This document shows positions 23,073-31,476 of a DNA stretch of 33,140 nt, piece after piece. The translations under genes and the position numbers were made by a program. Every line of letters starts with the position of its first letter. Position 1 is the first letter of the stretch. The notes beneath the pieces are model-generated. The model was not told the DNA's origin. It did not search any database and saw nothing but the letters and a program-made list of their open reading frames with translations. The DNA is from an uncultured Lachnospiraceae bacterium (GTDB taxonomy: Bacteria > Bacillota > Clostridia > Lachnospirales > Lachnospiraceae): assembly GCA_948473115.1 (NCBI GenBank), contig CAOKWI010000050.1, positions 1 through 33,140 on the forward strand, given 5' to 3'.

Positions 23073-25829
23073 ATGGAAAAGGAGAAGCAGAACAATTCCT
23101 TTATGATGAAGCTTTCCACGCTGATCGTGGATAAGCGCAAGGGCTTTTACCTGGTTTTCATCATGCTGATCATTTTCAGCATATTTTCTATGAACAAGGT
23201 AAAGGTCAACAATGACCTGACCACTTATCTGCCGGACACCACAGAGACCAGGCAGGGGCTGGACCTGATGGAGGAACAGTTTATTACTTACGGGACTGCC
23301 CGTATCATGGTGTGTAACATTACGCTGGAGGAAGCGGAGCGGCTTGCGCCTCTCATCGAGGAGATGGAAGGGGTCAGTATGCTGGACTTCGGGGAAGAAA
23401 ACTATCATGATATGGAGGCGCTGTTTGAAGTCACTTTCGCAGGTGAGGCGGACGGGGAGGAGACGCTGGAGTATCTGAACGGCGTGCTGGATGAATTGTC
23501 CGGCTACGATGTGTATTATACCTCCGATATCGGCCAGGAGGAGCGGGATGCCTCCGATCTGGACAACGACATGATTATTATACTGATGCTGGCCGGCGTG
23601 GTGATCGTGGCAGTGCTGCTCTTTACTTCCACTACATATGCGGAGATACCGGTATTCCTGATGACCTTTATCACGGCGGCTATTTTAAATAAGGGAACCA
23701 ACTACTGGTTCGGCACCATCAGCTTTGTCACCAATTCCATAGCGGTGGTGCTGCAGCTGGCACTGGCGGTGGATTATGCCATTATCCTCTGTCACCGCTT
23801 CATGGAGGAGCATGAGGACAAGGATGCCAGGGAGGCGGTGATCGTGGCGCTGAGCAAGGCGATCCCGGAGATCTCCTCCAGTTCCCTGACCACAGTGTCC
23901 GGCATGATCGCCATGATGTTCATGCAGTTCAGGATCGGCTATGACATGGGTATCGTGCTGGCGAAGGCGATCGTCCTCAGCCTTGTGTCGGTATTCTTCC
24001 TGATGCCGGGCCTGCTTCTGACCTTTGCCAGGGCTATCGACAATTCCCACCACAGAAGCTTTGTGCCGAAGATCACCATGGTGGGAAAATTCTGCGTACA
24101 TACCCGTTATATCGTGCCGCCGATTCTGATCGTGGTGGTGATCGTGGCGGCGGTATTGTCCGGCAGGGCGGAATATGTCTACGATGTCAATACGCTGGAG
24201 GCCAATAAGATGAGCGCCAACCGTTTTTCCGTCAGCATGGTGAACCGGGAGTTTGGCACCATCAATCAGCTGGCGGTGATCGTGCCAAACGGGGACTATG
24301 AAAAGGAGGCGCAGGCGTTGAAGGCGCTGGCGGCCATGGAGGAAGTGGATTCCTGTATGGGGCTGGCAAATATTGAGGCCATGGACGGTTACATTCTGAC
24401 ACAGCAGCTTTCCCCCAGGGAGTTCGCCGAGCTGATTGACATGGATATAGAGATCGCGAACCTGCTGTATTCGGCTTATGCCGTGGACGGGAGCAATTAC
24501 GGTGCCCTGGTAAACGGTGTGAGCAGCTATAAGGTGCCTTTGATTGATATGTTTCTCTTTATCTATGACCAGAAGGAGAGCGGGAACATCACCCTGGAGG
24601 ATGACCTGGAGGAGACGCTGACGGACGCTTATTCCCAGATCAGCATCGCCAGGGATCAATTGCTGGGGGAGGACTGCAGCCGTTTCGTGCTGGAATTGTC
24701 AGTGCCCGTGGAGGGAGAGGAAACCTATGCGGCACTGGAGAGGATCCGTAATACCGTGGCCCGGTACTATGATTATGAGGATATTTATCTGGTGGGCAAT
24801 TCCACCAGCGACAAGGATCTGAGTACCTCGTTTAGTCTGGATAATACGATCATTACCGTCCTGACGGCATTGTTCGTTATGATCATACTGCTGTTTACGT
24901 TCCAGTCGGCAGGGCTTCCCGTGCTGCTGGTACTGACCATCCAGGGCAGTATCTGGATGAACTTTTCCCTGCCCTATCTGCAGAGTGAGCCGGTGTATTT
25001 TCTGGGATACCTGGTGGTTTCCGCTATTCAGATGGGCGCTACCATCGATTACGCCATTGTCATCACCAGCCGTTACATGGAACTGAAAACCTATATGCCC
25101 ATAAAGAAGGCTATCGTGGAAACCTTGAACCAGGCGTTTCCCACCATTGTCACCAGCGGCTCCATGCTGGTGGCAGCAGGCTTCATCATCAGCAATGTCT
25201 CGTCCAACGCGGTGGTGGCGGCTATCGGCCTGGCCCTGGGCAGGGGTACGCTGACCTCTATTGCCCTGGTGCTGCTGGCGCTGCCCCAGACCCTTCTGAT
25301 CGGCGACATTATTATAGAAAAGACAGCCTTTACGTTGAAACGGGATCTGGTGAAACCCCTGCCCTCCGGCGGAAGGATCCGCATGAACGGTCATATCAAG
25401 GGCTATGTGAATGGCGTTGTGGACGGGGAGTTTTTCGGTGTCATCGACGGCGAGATGGGGGCTGTGATCCGGGCGAAGGATACCATGGAGAACCTGGACG
25501 CAGAGGAACAGGCTCAGGCGGTGCCGAAGCTGGAGGCTGTGGAAGAGGCGGATGCGGAGGAACAGGCTCGGCCGGTGCCGCAAATGGAGACTGTGGAAGA
25601 GGCGGACACGGAGGAACAGACCCAGGCAGTGCCGAAGCTGGAGGCCGTGGAAGAGGCGGACGCGGAGGAACAGGCTCAGCCGATGCCACAGCTGGCAGCC
25701 ATGGGGAAAACGGATGCCCGGTCTGTCGGTCTGACGGAAGGCACGGAGGAACAAGGGAGCGCGGAACAGGGGAAGGATGAAGGAAAGGATGCCGCGGCCA
25801 AGGGAGAAGCAGGAGGTGACAGGGCATGA
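23073..25829 (+). CDS. RND/MMPL family transporter
   Basis: This 918-residue membrane protein has the two-fold RND layout. A first membrane helix (about residues 20-40) precedes an extracytoplasmic loop starting NNDLTTYLPD. A bundle of five helices follows with GTISFVTNSIAVVLQLALAVDYAI. The second half repeats this: a helix at about 350, an extracytoplasmic loop, and a bundle with FLGYLVVSAIQMGATIDYAI. The DYAI Asp residues are where RND proteins relay protons. Gram-positive members export lipids or drugs. The C-terminal 110 residues are cytosolic, acidic and repetitive. AAAGAGGAG precedes the start. The stop overlaps the next start by 4 bases (ATGA). Control by the divergent TetR gene is likely. 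Confidence 0.93.
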   Translation: MEKEKQNNSFMMKLSTLIVDKRKGFYLVFIMLIIFSIFSMNKVKVNNDLTTYLPDTTETRQGLDLMEEQFITYGTARIMVCNITLEEAERLAPLIEEMEGVSMLDFGEENYHDMEALFEVTFAGEADGEETLEYLNGVLDELSGYDVYYTSDIGQEERDASDLDNDMIIILMLAGVVIVAVLLFTSTTYAEIPVFLMTFITAAILNKGTNYWFGTISFVTNSIAVVLQLALAVDYAIILCHRFMEEHEDKDAREAVIVALSKAIPEISSSSLTTVSGMIAMMFMQFRIGYDMGIVLAKAIVLSLVSVFFLMPGLLLTFARAIDNSHHRSFVPKITMVGKFCVHTRYIVPPILIVVVIVAAVLSGRAEYVYDVNTLEANKMSANRFSVSMVNREFGTINQLAVIVPNGDYEKEAQALKALAAMEEVDSCMGLANIEAMDGYILTQQLSPREFAELIDMDIEIANLLYSAYAVDGSNYGALVNGVSSYKVPLIDMFLFIYDQKESGNITLEDDLEETLTDAYSQISIARDQLLGEDCSRFVLELSVPVEGEETYAALERIRNTVARYYDYEDIYLVGNSTSDKDLSTSFSLDNTIITVLTALFVMIILLFTFQSAGLPVLLVLTIQGSIWMNFSLPYLQSEPVYFLGYLVVSAIQMGATIDYAIVITSRYMELKTYMPIKKAIVETLNQAFPTIVTSGSMLVAAGFIISNVSSNAVVAAIGLALGRGTLTSIALVLLALPQTLLIGDIIIEKTAFTLKRDLVKPLPSGGRIRMNGHIKGYVNGVVDGEFFGVIDGEMGAVIRAKDTMENLDAEEQAQAVPKLEAVEEADAEEQARPVPQMETVEEADTEEQTQAVPKLEAVEEADAEEQAQPMPQLAAMGKTDARSVGLTEGTEEQGSAEQGKDEGKDAAAKGEAGGDRA
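25497..25712. repeat. 54-bp in-frame tandem repeat, four copies
   Basis: Four units of 54 bp encode an 18-residue unit (DAEEQAQAVPKLEAVEEA and variants) in the cytosolic tail of the RND transporter. Units 1 and 3 are closest to each other, as are 2 and 4 in part, suggesting duplication of a two-unit block. Confidence 0.9.
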
Positions 25830-28800
25830 AACAAGGTATGAAACAGGCACATAAAGTCATCAGGAAATATATGTCACTTGCCATGACCGGCTTACTGCTG
25901 CTCTCGCCCATGCAGGCGCTGGCGGAGAGCGATATTACGTTTGGACAGTACCGGTCGGGAGAATTGGCTGACCAGGCTGCAAGTGAAAGCGCTTATACGG
26001 TGATCCCTGTCTCCACGGAGGAAGAACTGGCGGTACTGGCGGAAAACTGTCAGCTGGATACCTGGTCGCGGGATAAATATATTCAGCTGGAGAACGATAT
26101 CAGTCTGACGGAGCACAGGGATCTGATGATTCCCAGCTTTGGCGGCATCTTTGACGGGGGCGGGCACAAGATATCCAATCTGGAGCTTACCCAGGCGGGC
26201 TCTGCCCAGGGATTGTTCCGCTATATCCAGGAGACGGGAACGGTGAGGAACCTGGAGGTATCCGGCAGGGTGCTTCCCGGGGGTACGCGCAGCCAGGCGG
26301 GTGTCCTGGCGGGTGTCAATTACGGTCATATCACGGACTGCGCCGTTTACGGGAGCGTAACAGGAAGCCAGGATGTGGGCGGGATTGCAGGTATCAATGA
26401 ATCCACAGGGGAGATCAGGGCATGCCGGTCGGCGGTCATGGTGTCAGGCGACCATTCCGCGGGAGGCATCTGCGGTACCAACAACGGAACGCTCAATAAC
26501 TGCAAAAATTCCGGCGGCATCAATATTTACAGCACGGAGGTGGAGTATGACCTGGAGGATCTGACCATGGAAAACCTGGACGACCTGAACAGTGCGGCCA
26601 ATATGGAGGCGCATACGGATACCGGTGGGATAGCCGGATTTTCCAGGGGAAAGATTTATTATTGCAGCAATTCCGGCATTGTGGGTTATTCCCATATCGG
26701 TTATAATACCGGCGGTATCGTGGGACGGCTGCATCAGGGATATATCCAGAGCTGTACGAATACCGGCCATGTCATGGGGCGGAAGGACGTGGGCGGCATT
26801 GTGGGGCAGATGGAGCCTTTTCTGGAGATCCAGTATCTCAATGACAAATTGAGTGAGATAGACAGGGAGACGGAGAGGCTGTTTGACCTGCTGGACGCGG
26901 CACATGGGGACATCAGCAGTTATGGCAGTCAGGCTTCTGATCTGACGAGATCAGTGTCAGACCATCTCACCAATGTGAATACGGCCGGCGGCGGCCTGAC
27001 TGCCGCCGCCAATGATCTCTGGTATATTTACAACCAGGAACTGTCCGGGCTGGGCAGCGACCTGCAGCGCCTGAATACGGATCTGGGGGATTTGGCGGGG
27101 AACAATAATAATATAGAAATTGAACTCCCTGACCTGTCGGTCAGCTCAGGGAACGCGCTGGGAGGCATCACAGGCGGAAGCGGTTCCGTTGGCGGCATCA
27201 CAGGAGGAAATCATTCTGCCGGCGGCACCACAAACGGAAACCTGAATATACAGCTGCCGGACAACACGGAGGAATACCGTGCCGCGCTGAGACGGTTTGG
27301 GGACAGTGCGGGCGCCCATATCAGCAATATGACCACGGCCACCGGGGACAGAAGGGAAGGCATCACCAATGACCTGAATACCTTTAACGCGGAGCTGGGG
27401 GCGGCGGGTGAGCAATTACAGCAGCTTTCCGGGGTGCTGCAGCAGGGCTCGGATCATATCAGCGCCGATGTGGACGCGGTGATCGGTCAGTGCAGGGTTC
27501 TGCGCCGGTCCATCCAGGGCTTGCGCGATGACCTGTTCCGCTATGAGGGGATCACGGTGTCGGACGATTCGGACGAAGCGGCGGGTGAGGAACTGGGGGA
27601 TCCGGAGACGGTGCAGACAGCCTTCTATGATACGTCCGCTTTCCAGCAGGGAAAGGTGACACTGTGCACCAACAAGGGACTTGTGGAAGCGGACAACAGT
27701 GTGGGCGGCATTGTGGGACAGGTGGCCACGGAATATGACTTTGACCCGGAGGAGGATATCGAAGTCAGCGGCGCGGAGAGTTTCCACATCGAGCAGACGG
27801 TGAAGGCCGTGATCCGGGAGAGCCGTAATTTCGGAGATGTGACGGGGAAGAAGGATTATGTGGGCGGCGTGGCCGGCAGGGCGGACTTTGGGGCAGTGAT
27901 TTCCTGTGAGTCCTACGGCACGGTCAGCAGCACCGGAGGAAGCTATGTGGGCGGTATTGCCGGTTCCTCTAGCTATTGTGTCAGAAGCTGCTATGCCATG
28001 GGACAGCTTTCGGGCAAGAATTATGTGGGCGGTATCGCGGGAAAAGGCTGTGATATTTTCTACAGCTATGCCTATCCCATGCTGGAACTGACCGGGGAGT
28101 GCGGGGGCTCCATCGCAGGCCAGCTCCAGGAGGAGGGGATCCTTGCCGGAAATTACTACGTCCGGGGGAATGTGCCGGGCATTGACGCCATCGGCTATGA
28201 GGGCGGTGCAACGCCGCTCACTTACGAAGAGTTCTGCAGCAGCGATGGCGTCCCGGCGGCGTTTTCAGAGTTTACCGTAAGCTTCCAGACGGAGGGGGAG
28301 GAACTGGCTTCCTTCCAGTGCCGTTACGGGGAGGCAATCGATCCGGCTGAGATTCCTGCGGTGCCGGAGAAAGAGGGTTGTTACGGCTTCTGGCCCGAAT
28401 TTGACTATTCCTGTGTCACCGGCAATCGTGTGCTGGAGGCGCAGTATGAGAAGTGGGTCTCTTCCCTGGCCAGTGTGGAACGGGATGAGGAAGACAGGGT
28501 GCGTGTCCTTGTCCAGGGAGAGTTCCTGCCGGAAATGCGGCTTGTCCTGGAAGAGACGGCGGAGGGAACCGCGGTTTCTGTGAAGGGCACGGAGGAGACA
28601 GGAGATTTCACGGGTCCTGTGACGGTGAGAGCCGTCTGCAGGGATCCGGAAAATGCCGTGGTGGAGCTGTATGAAAACGGCAGTTACCGGCAGGTGTCCG
28701 TGGAGGTGATGGGAAGTTATGTGGAGTTCTCCATGGAGGCTCCCGGAACCTTCCGGCTCACGGAGCAGGAAGACGGAAGCGGGCAGATCTGGATCGGGTG

Positions 28801-28885
28801 CGCCGGAGCGGCAGCCGTGGTACTGGCGGCAGCGCTGATCATAAAAGGCATTCGCAGAAGGCGGAAGCAGAAGAAAGCCGATTGA
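25826..28885 (+). CDS. Secreted, membrane-anchored GLUG-repeat protein
   Basis: This 1019-residue protein has a signal peptide (positive start, then YMSLAMTGLLLLSPMQALAES). A beta-helical region of GLUG-type repeats follows (DVGGIAGINES, DTGGIAGFSRG, NTGGIVGRLHQ, DVGGIVGQME, about residues 100-335). Next is a helical, coiled-coil segment (about 340-430), a Gly/Asn-rich stretch with VGGITGG repeats (about 445-475), another helical part, and a second GLUG block (about 620-780). A C-terminal membrane helix with an Arg/Lys tail (VVLAAALIIKGIRRRRKQKK) anchors it. The helical insert splitting the GLUG solenoid is unusual. Overlap with the RND gene implies joint translation, so it may be an extracytoplasmic partner of the transporter. 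Its function is unknown. Confidence 0.85.
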   Translation: MKQGMKQAHKVIRKYMSLAMTGLLLLSPMQALAESDITFGQYRSGELADQAASESAYTVIPVSTEEELAVLAENCQLDTWSRDKYIQLENDISLTEHRDLMIPSFGGIFDGGGHKISNLELTQAGSAQGLFRYIQETGTVRNLEVSGRVLPGGTRSQAGVLAGVNYGHITDCAVYGSVTGSQDVGGIAGINESTGEIRACRSAVMVSGDHSAGGICGTNNGTLNNCKNSGGINIYSTEVEYDLEDLTMENLDDLNSAANMEAHTDTGGIAGFSRGKIYYCSNSGIVGYSHIGYNTGGIVGRLHQGYIQSCTNTGHVMGRKDVGGIVGQMEPFLEIQYLNDKLSEIDRETERLFDLLDAAHGDISSYGSQASDLTRSVSDHLTNVNTAGGGLTAAANDLWYIYNQELSGLGSDLQRLNTDLGDLAGNNNNIEIELPDLSVSSGNALGGITGGSGSVGGITGGNHSAGGTTNGNLNIQLPDNTEEYRAALRRFGDSAGAHISNMTTATGDRREGITNDLNTFNAELGAAGEQLQQLSGVLQQGSDHISADVDAVIGQCRVLRRSIQGLRDDLFRYEGITVSDDSDEAAGEELGDPETVQTAFYDTSAFQQGKVTLCTNKGLVEADNSVGGIVGQVATEYDFDPEEDIEVSGAESFHIEQTVKAVIRESRNFGDVTGKKDYVGGVAGRADFGAVISCESYGTVSSTGGSYVGGIAGSSSYCVRSCYAMGQLSGKNYVGGIAGKGCDIFYSYAYPMLELTGECGGSIAGQLQEEGILAGNYYVRGNVPGIDAIGYEGGATPLTYEEFCSSDGVPAAFSEFTVSFQTEGEELASFQCRYGEAIDPAEIPAVPEKEGCYGFWPEFDYSCVTGNRVLEAQYEKWVSSLASVERDEEDRVRVLVQGEFLPEMRLVLEETAEGTAVSVKGTEETGDFTGPVTVRAVCRDPENAVVELYENGSYRQVSVEVMGSYVEFSMEAPGTFRLTEQEDGSGQIWIGCAGAAAVVLAAALIIKGIRRRRKQKKAD

Positions 28886-28917
28886 CAATCAGTATTCCAG
28901 TCGTTACAATATTGATC

Positions 28918-28947
28918 AGGGAAGCGCTTTCATCAGCGTTTCCCTGA
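28918..28947 (+). terminator. Hairpin after the GLUG gene
   Basis: CAGGGAAGCGCT pairs with AGCGTTTCCCTG with a single G-T wobble across a 6-base loop. Only AAAA follows instead of a T-run, so termination is likely but not certain. Confidence 0.5.
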
Positions 28948-28976
28948 AAAGGAATCCGGAGTAATTTGCGGAAGTA

Positions 28977-29005
28977 CCATCAGATGAAGCGGATGAATCT
29001 GATGG
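28977..29005 (+). promoter_or_regulatory. Hairpin before the small-protein ribosome site
   Basis: CCATCAGAT (28977-28985) pairs perfectly with ATCTGATGG (28997-29005), ending a few bases before the GGAGG of the small ORF. It could modulate its translation. Confidence 0.35.
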
Positions 29006-29024
29006 ACAGATTGGAGGAAAGGAT

Positions 29025-29168
29025 ATGGCAGAGGTTATGACAGATAAACAATTTGATAAAATAATAAAGATGATATCAATGATTCTGGACGGGTGTAAGG
29101 ATCTGTAGGAGGCAAAAAGGAAAGTGAATGAACTTTCTGACACTCCCAATCAGCAGAAAAATGATTAA
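29025..29168 (+). pseudogene. Small protein gene interrupted by an amber codon
   Basis: After a TTGGAGGAAAGG site the frame reads MAEVMTDKQFDKIIKMISM and ends at TAG (29106-29108) after 27 residues. It then continues in the same frame, EAKRKVNELSDTPNQQKND, to TAA at 29168. Read through, it would be a 47-residue helical, charged protein of a type I associate with Lachnospiraceae (MTxKQFD...KDLEEA). Either it is a broken gene or the product is only the first 27 residues. It is followed directly by a strong hairpin. Function unknown. Confidence 0.5.
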
Positions 29169-29176
29169 TCCAAAAA

Positions 29177-29220
29177 TCAGGAAAGGGACGCTTCGCATGA
29201 GGAGGCGTCTCCTTTCCTGA
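29177..29220 (+). terminator. Long hairpin after the small protein gene
   Basis: TCAGGAAAGGGACGC pairs with GCGTCTCCTTTCCTGA with a one-base bulge. Without a T-run, it separates the small gene from the HExxH gene. Confidence 0.55.
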
Positions 29221-29633
29221 ATGTGCAGACAGATACGGCATTTAGAGGAAACTTATAATATAAGCAGAAAATACAAAACACTATCGGGAAAGAATACAGG
29301 AGGGACGGCTGTGGAAAAGAAAGACCTCATGCAAATATGTGAAGCATATTGTGCGAAGCTCAGAATCTCACCATTTTGGGATGTAAAGCTACAGCTTGTT
29401 GAAGATGTTTCATGGCGGAAAACGGGGGATATTAAAATAGACTGTGATGACAGAAAAGCTATTCTGCTGTTGAACGTGATCAATCCAAAACAGGAAAACC
29501 TTGAAGAAGTAATAGTGCATGAACTTATGCATTTAAAAATGTATCCTCTTGACCAGGTAACGGAATCGCTTATCAAAAGCTGCCTTGAAGAGGGAACCGC
29601 GGCACAAAGATTTGCTTATGGGCAATTTTTTAC

Positions 29634-29700
29634 CCGATAGGAAATTCCGTCCTGGCCGGGGAAGAATGCGAAGCATTCTTCGAAGTGCCGCTTGCGGCAC
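29634..29700 (+). mobile_element. 67-bp hairpin insert carrying stop and terminator
   Basis: The insert is flanked by TTTTTTAC at 29626-29633 and 29701-29708. It contains two stems: GAAGAATGC/GCATTCTTC (29661-29669 with 29673-29681) and AAGTGCCG/CGGCACTT (29683-29690 with 29695-29702). The second stem followed by T6 forms an intrinsic terminator whose T-run is the target copy. No coding capacity. Confidence 0.7.
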
Positions 29701-29706
29701 TTTTTT
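29683..29706 (+). terminator. Intrinsic terminator created at the insert junction
   Basis: An 8-bp perfect stem with a CTTG tetraloop runs straight into six T. It would stop transcription inside the HExxH gene and reduce read-through into the ATPase gene. Confidence 0.8.
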
Positions 29707-29906
29707 ACAGCGCTGGAACAGACAGTTGAGGAATTGACAAAATGTTTCCTGCTTGAATTTGGAGATAACAGGGAACTGTCTTTTGGAAGATGCGGAGGAC
29801 TGAAATCGTTCAATGAGCTTTATGACGGATTATCTGATTTGGAGTAGCATTTATATAAAAACTCTAATTTATGAGGATGTTGCATGGGGACAGGGAGGCT
29901 GGTGCC

Positions 29907-31127
29907 ATGGGTAAAATAGAGGGAATAAAGATTAAAAATTACGGCCCTTTAAAAGAAGTTGTTCTGGGAAGGACTCTTTCTCATCAGAAACCGGAACCAT
30001 TAGGGAATATGATTACGATCATAGGTCCCAGCGGGAATGGGAAAAGTACACTTGCAGATGCTTTCGGGTTTATTGCAGACTGTCTTGAATTGGGGCTTGA
30101 AGCGGCGTGTGATGTAAACAACCGCGGCGGATATGACCAGCTGATCTCACAGGGAGTAAAAGAACCGATATCTTTTGAAATATATTATAGGGAGAATAAA
30201 AACACGACGCCTATCACATATGAATTGGAGATAGATAAAGATAAATATGAACGCCCATATGTCAAGATGGAACGCTTGAGATACCGGAATCAAAATATAG
30301 GACGACCGTTATCCTTTTTATATCTGCAGAACGGAGTGGGGTATGCCTTTGAAGGAAAAAAAGGAGGACAGGATGAACAGGGAAATGAAATAGACGGGAA
30401 AAAAGTGAATGTGAATTTAAGCGATAAAAGGCGTTTGGGAATTGTCACACTTGGGGCGATGAAGCAGTATGAGAGAATCGAAAAGTTTCTTGGGTTTTTG
30501 AGAAGCTGGTATTTGTGTTATTTCCTGCCAGATGTCGCAAGGAAGATTCAGACTGCTGCGCCGCATCCGTATTTGGACCGGCACGGAAGTAATATCAATA
30601 ACGTGGCGCAATATATGTACCGGGAGAATAAGAATGAATTTATGAAGGTATTGGAGCATATCCAGGACAAGCTTCCCGGAATTTATAAGATTGAACCGCA
30701 GAAATTTGACAATGGACAGATGATGTTAAAGTTCTGGGAAAATGGATTTGAAAATGCGTTCTATTCTCCCAAAATGTCAGATGGTACATTGAAGCTTTTT
30801 GCATATTATCTGCTGTTGCATGAGAGAAATCCAAGACAGCTGGTTTTTATTGAAGAGCCGGAGAATGGATTGTATCACCATTATTTGGCAAATCTGGCAG
30901 GAGAGATGGCGGAGAATGTCAGGGAAAATAACAAAAAACAGTTATTTGTGACAACGCACAGCCCGTTTTTCGTAAATGCCCTGCACCCACAGGATGTATG
31001 GGTGTTGAAAAAGGGGGAGGATGGATATTCTACTGCCACACGGGCTTCCGAGTATCCGTTTGTAAAAGAGTTGTCAGAAGAAGGTGTGGAACTGGGAAAT
31101 ATGTGGTATAGTAAATATTTTGGGTAA
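29907..31127 (+). CDS. AAA-type ATPase, defence-system-like
   Basis: This 406-residue soluble protein is of the ABC/SMC-like AAA_15/AAA_21 group (COG4637-like). It starts with KIEGIKIKNYGPLKEV, typical of the first strands. Walker A is GPSGNGKST (about residues 39-47) and Walker B is LVFIEEPENGLYH (about 313-325), with a TTHSPFF switch motif near 355. Such ATPases often work with a Toprim-type nuclease, as in OLD, Gabija and PARIS systems. The next gene, 11 bases on, resembles such a partner. GGGAGG lies 8 bases before the ATG at 29907. The AT-rich sequence differs from the GC-rich neighbours, suggesting acquisition. The defence role is inference. Confidence 0.88.
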   Translation: MGKIEGIKIKNYGPLKEVVLGRTLSHQKPEPLGNMITIIGPSGNGKSTLADAFGFIADCLELGLEAACDVNNRGGYDQLISQGVKEPISFEIYYRENKNTTPITYELEIDKDKYERPYVKMERLRYRNQNIGRPLSFLYLQNGVGYAFEGKKGGQDEQGNEIDGKKVNVNLSDKRRLGIVTLGAMKQYERIEKFLGFLRSWYLCYFLPDVARKIQTAAPHPYLDRHGSNINNVAQYMYRENKNEFMKVLEHIQDKLPGIYKIEPQKFDNGQMMLKFWENGFENAFYSPKMSDGTLKLFAYYLLLHERNPRQLVFIEEPENGLYHHYLANLAGEMAENVRENNKKQLFVTTHSPFFVNALHPQDVWVLKKGEDGYSTATRASEYPFVKELSEEGVELGNMWYSKYFG

Positions 31128-31138
31128 GGAGCAGATTT

Positions 31139-31399
31139 ATGTATTTTCAATTTCTGACAGAGGATAAATCGACGGAAGTGCTTGTGGGACAGATTATGAG
31201 TAAATTAAAAGAAGCTTATCCTCAAAAGGAGTTGTTTTATGATATTAAAAGTTTCCATGGAATAGGGCATTTGAAAAAGCAGGGAAACGCTCAGCAGCAG
31301 AAAACGGGAATGTTGTTAAATGATTTATTCCCGATTATGCGAGGAATGGGCAAGGCTGATCGGGGCGCAAATGAGCCTTACGGAGAACGCATCGCCTAG
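31139..31399 (+). CDS. Truncated Toprim/DUF4276-like partner of the ATPase
   Basis: This 86-residue protein starts after AAGGAG with 7 bases spacing. The beginning, MYFQFLTEDKSTEVLVGQIM, has the FLTE-D-ST-E pattern of Toprim-related DUF4276-like proteins, which normally run to about 200 residues with further acidic motifs. KSFHGIG and TGMLLNDLFPIMRGMGK follow, then the frame changes to an unrelated tail (ADRGANEPYGERIA) and stops. The catalytic DxD region expected later is absent, so it is probably a 3'-truncated gene. CCTAGT/ACTAGG repeats lie just at and after the stop (31395-31400, 31425-31430), perhaps at the deletion border. Confidence 0.65.
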   Translation: MYFQFLTEDKSTEVLVGQIMSKLKEAYPQKELFYDIKSFHGIGHLKKQGNAQQQKTGMLLNDLFPIMRGMGKADRGANEPYGERIA

Positions 31400-31476
31400 T
31401 TATCTTTTCTTCATGGGAAGTTTGACTAGGAGGATAGAGACTGCGTAGGAGGCGCATATTCTATGTCTGTTGACAG

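Larger units (their letters stand above)
29311..29847 (+). pseudogene. HExxH metallopeptidase-like gene broken by a 67-bp insert
   Basis: The frame starts at GTG (29311) after ACAGGAGGG. It reads through a zinc-protease-like motif HELMH (VIVHELMHLKMYPLDQ) to AYGQFFTR, where a TAG stops it at 29640 after 109 residues. From 29701 the coding sequence resumes in the same frame, ALEQTVEELTKCFLLEFGDN onward, to a TAG at 29847. Deleting 75 bp (a 67-bp insert plus one 8-bp repeat copy) gives GQFFTALEQTVEELTK and an uninterrupted protein of 153 residues. Family members I recall have AYGQF-LE-TVE-LTK contiguous. So the gene was intact until a small element entered. Cytoplasmic, no signal peptide; its substrate is unknown. 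Confidence 0.75.
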
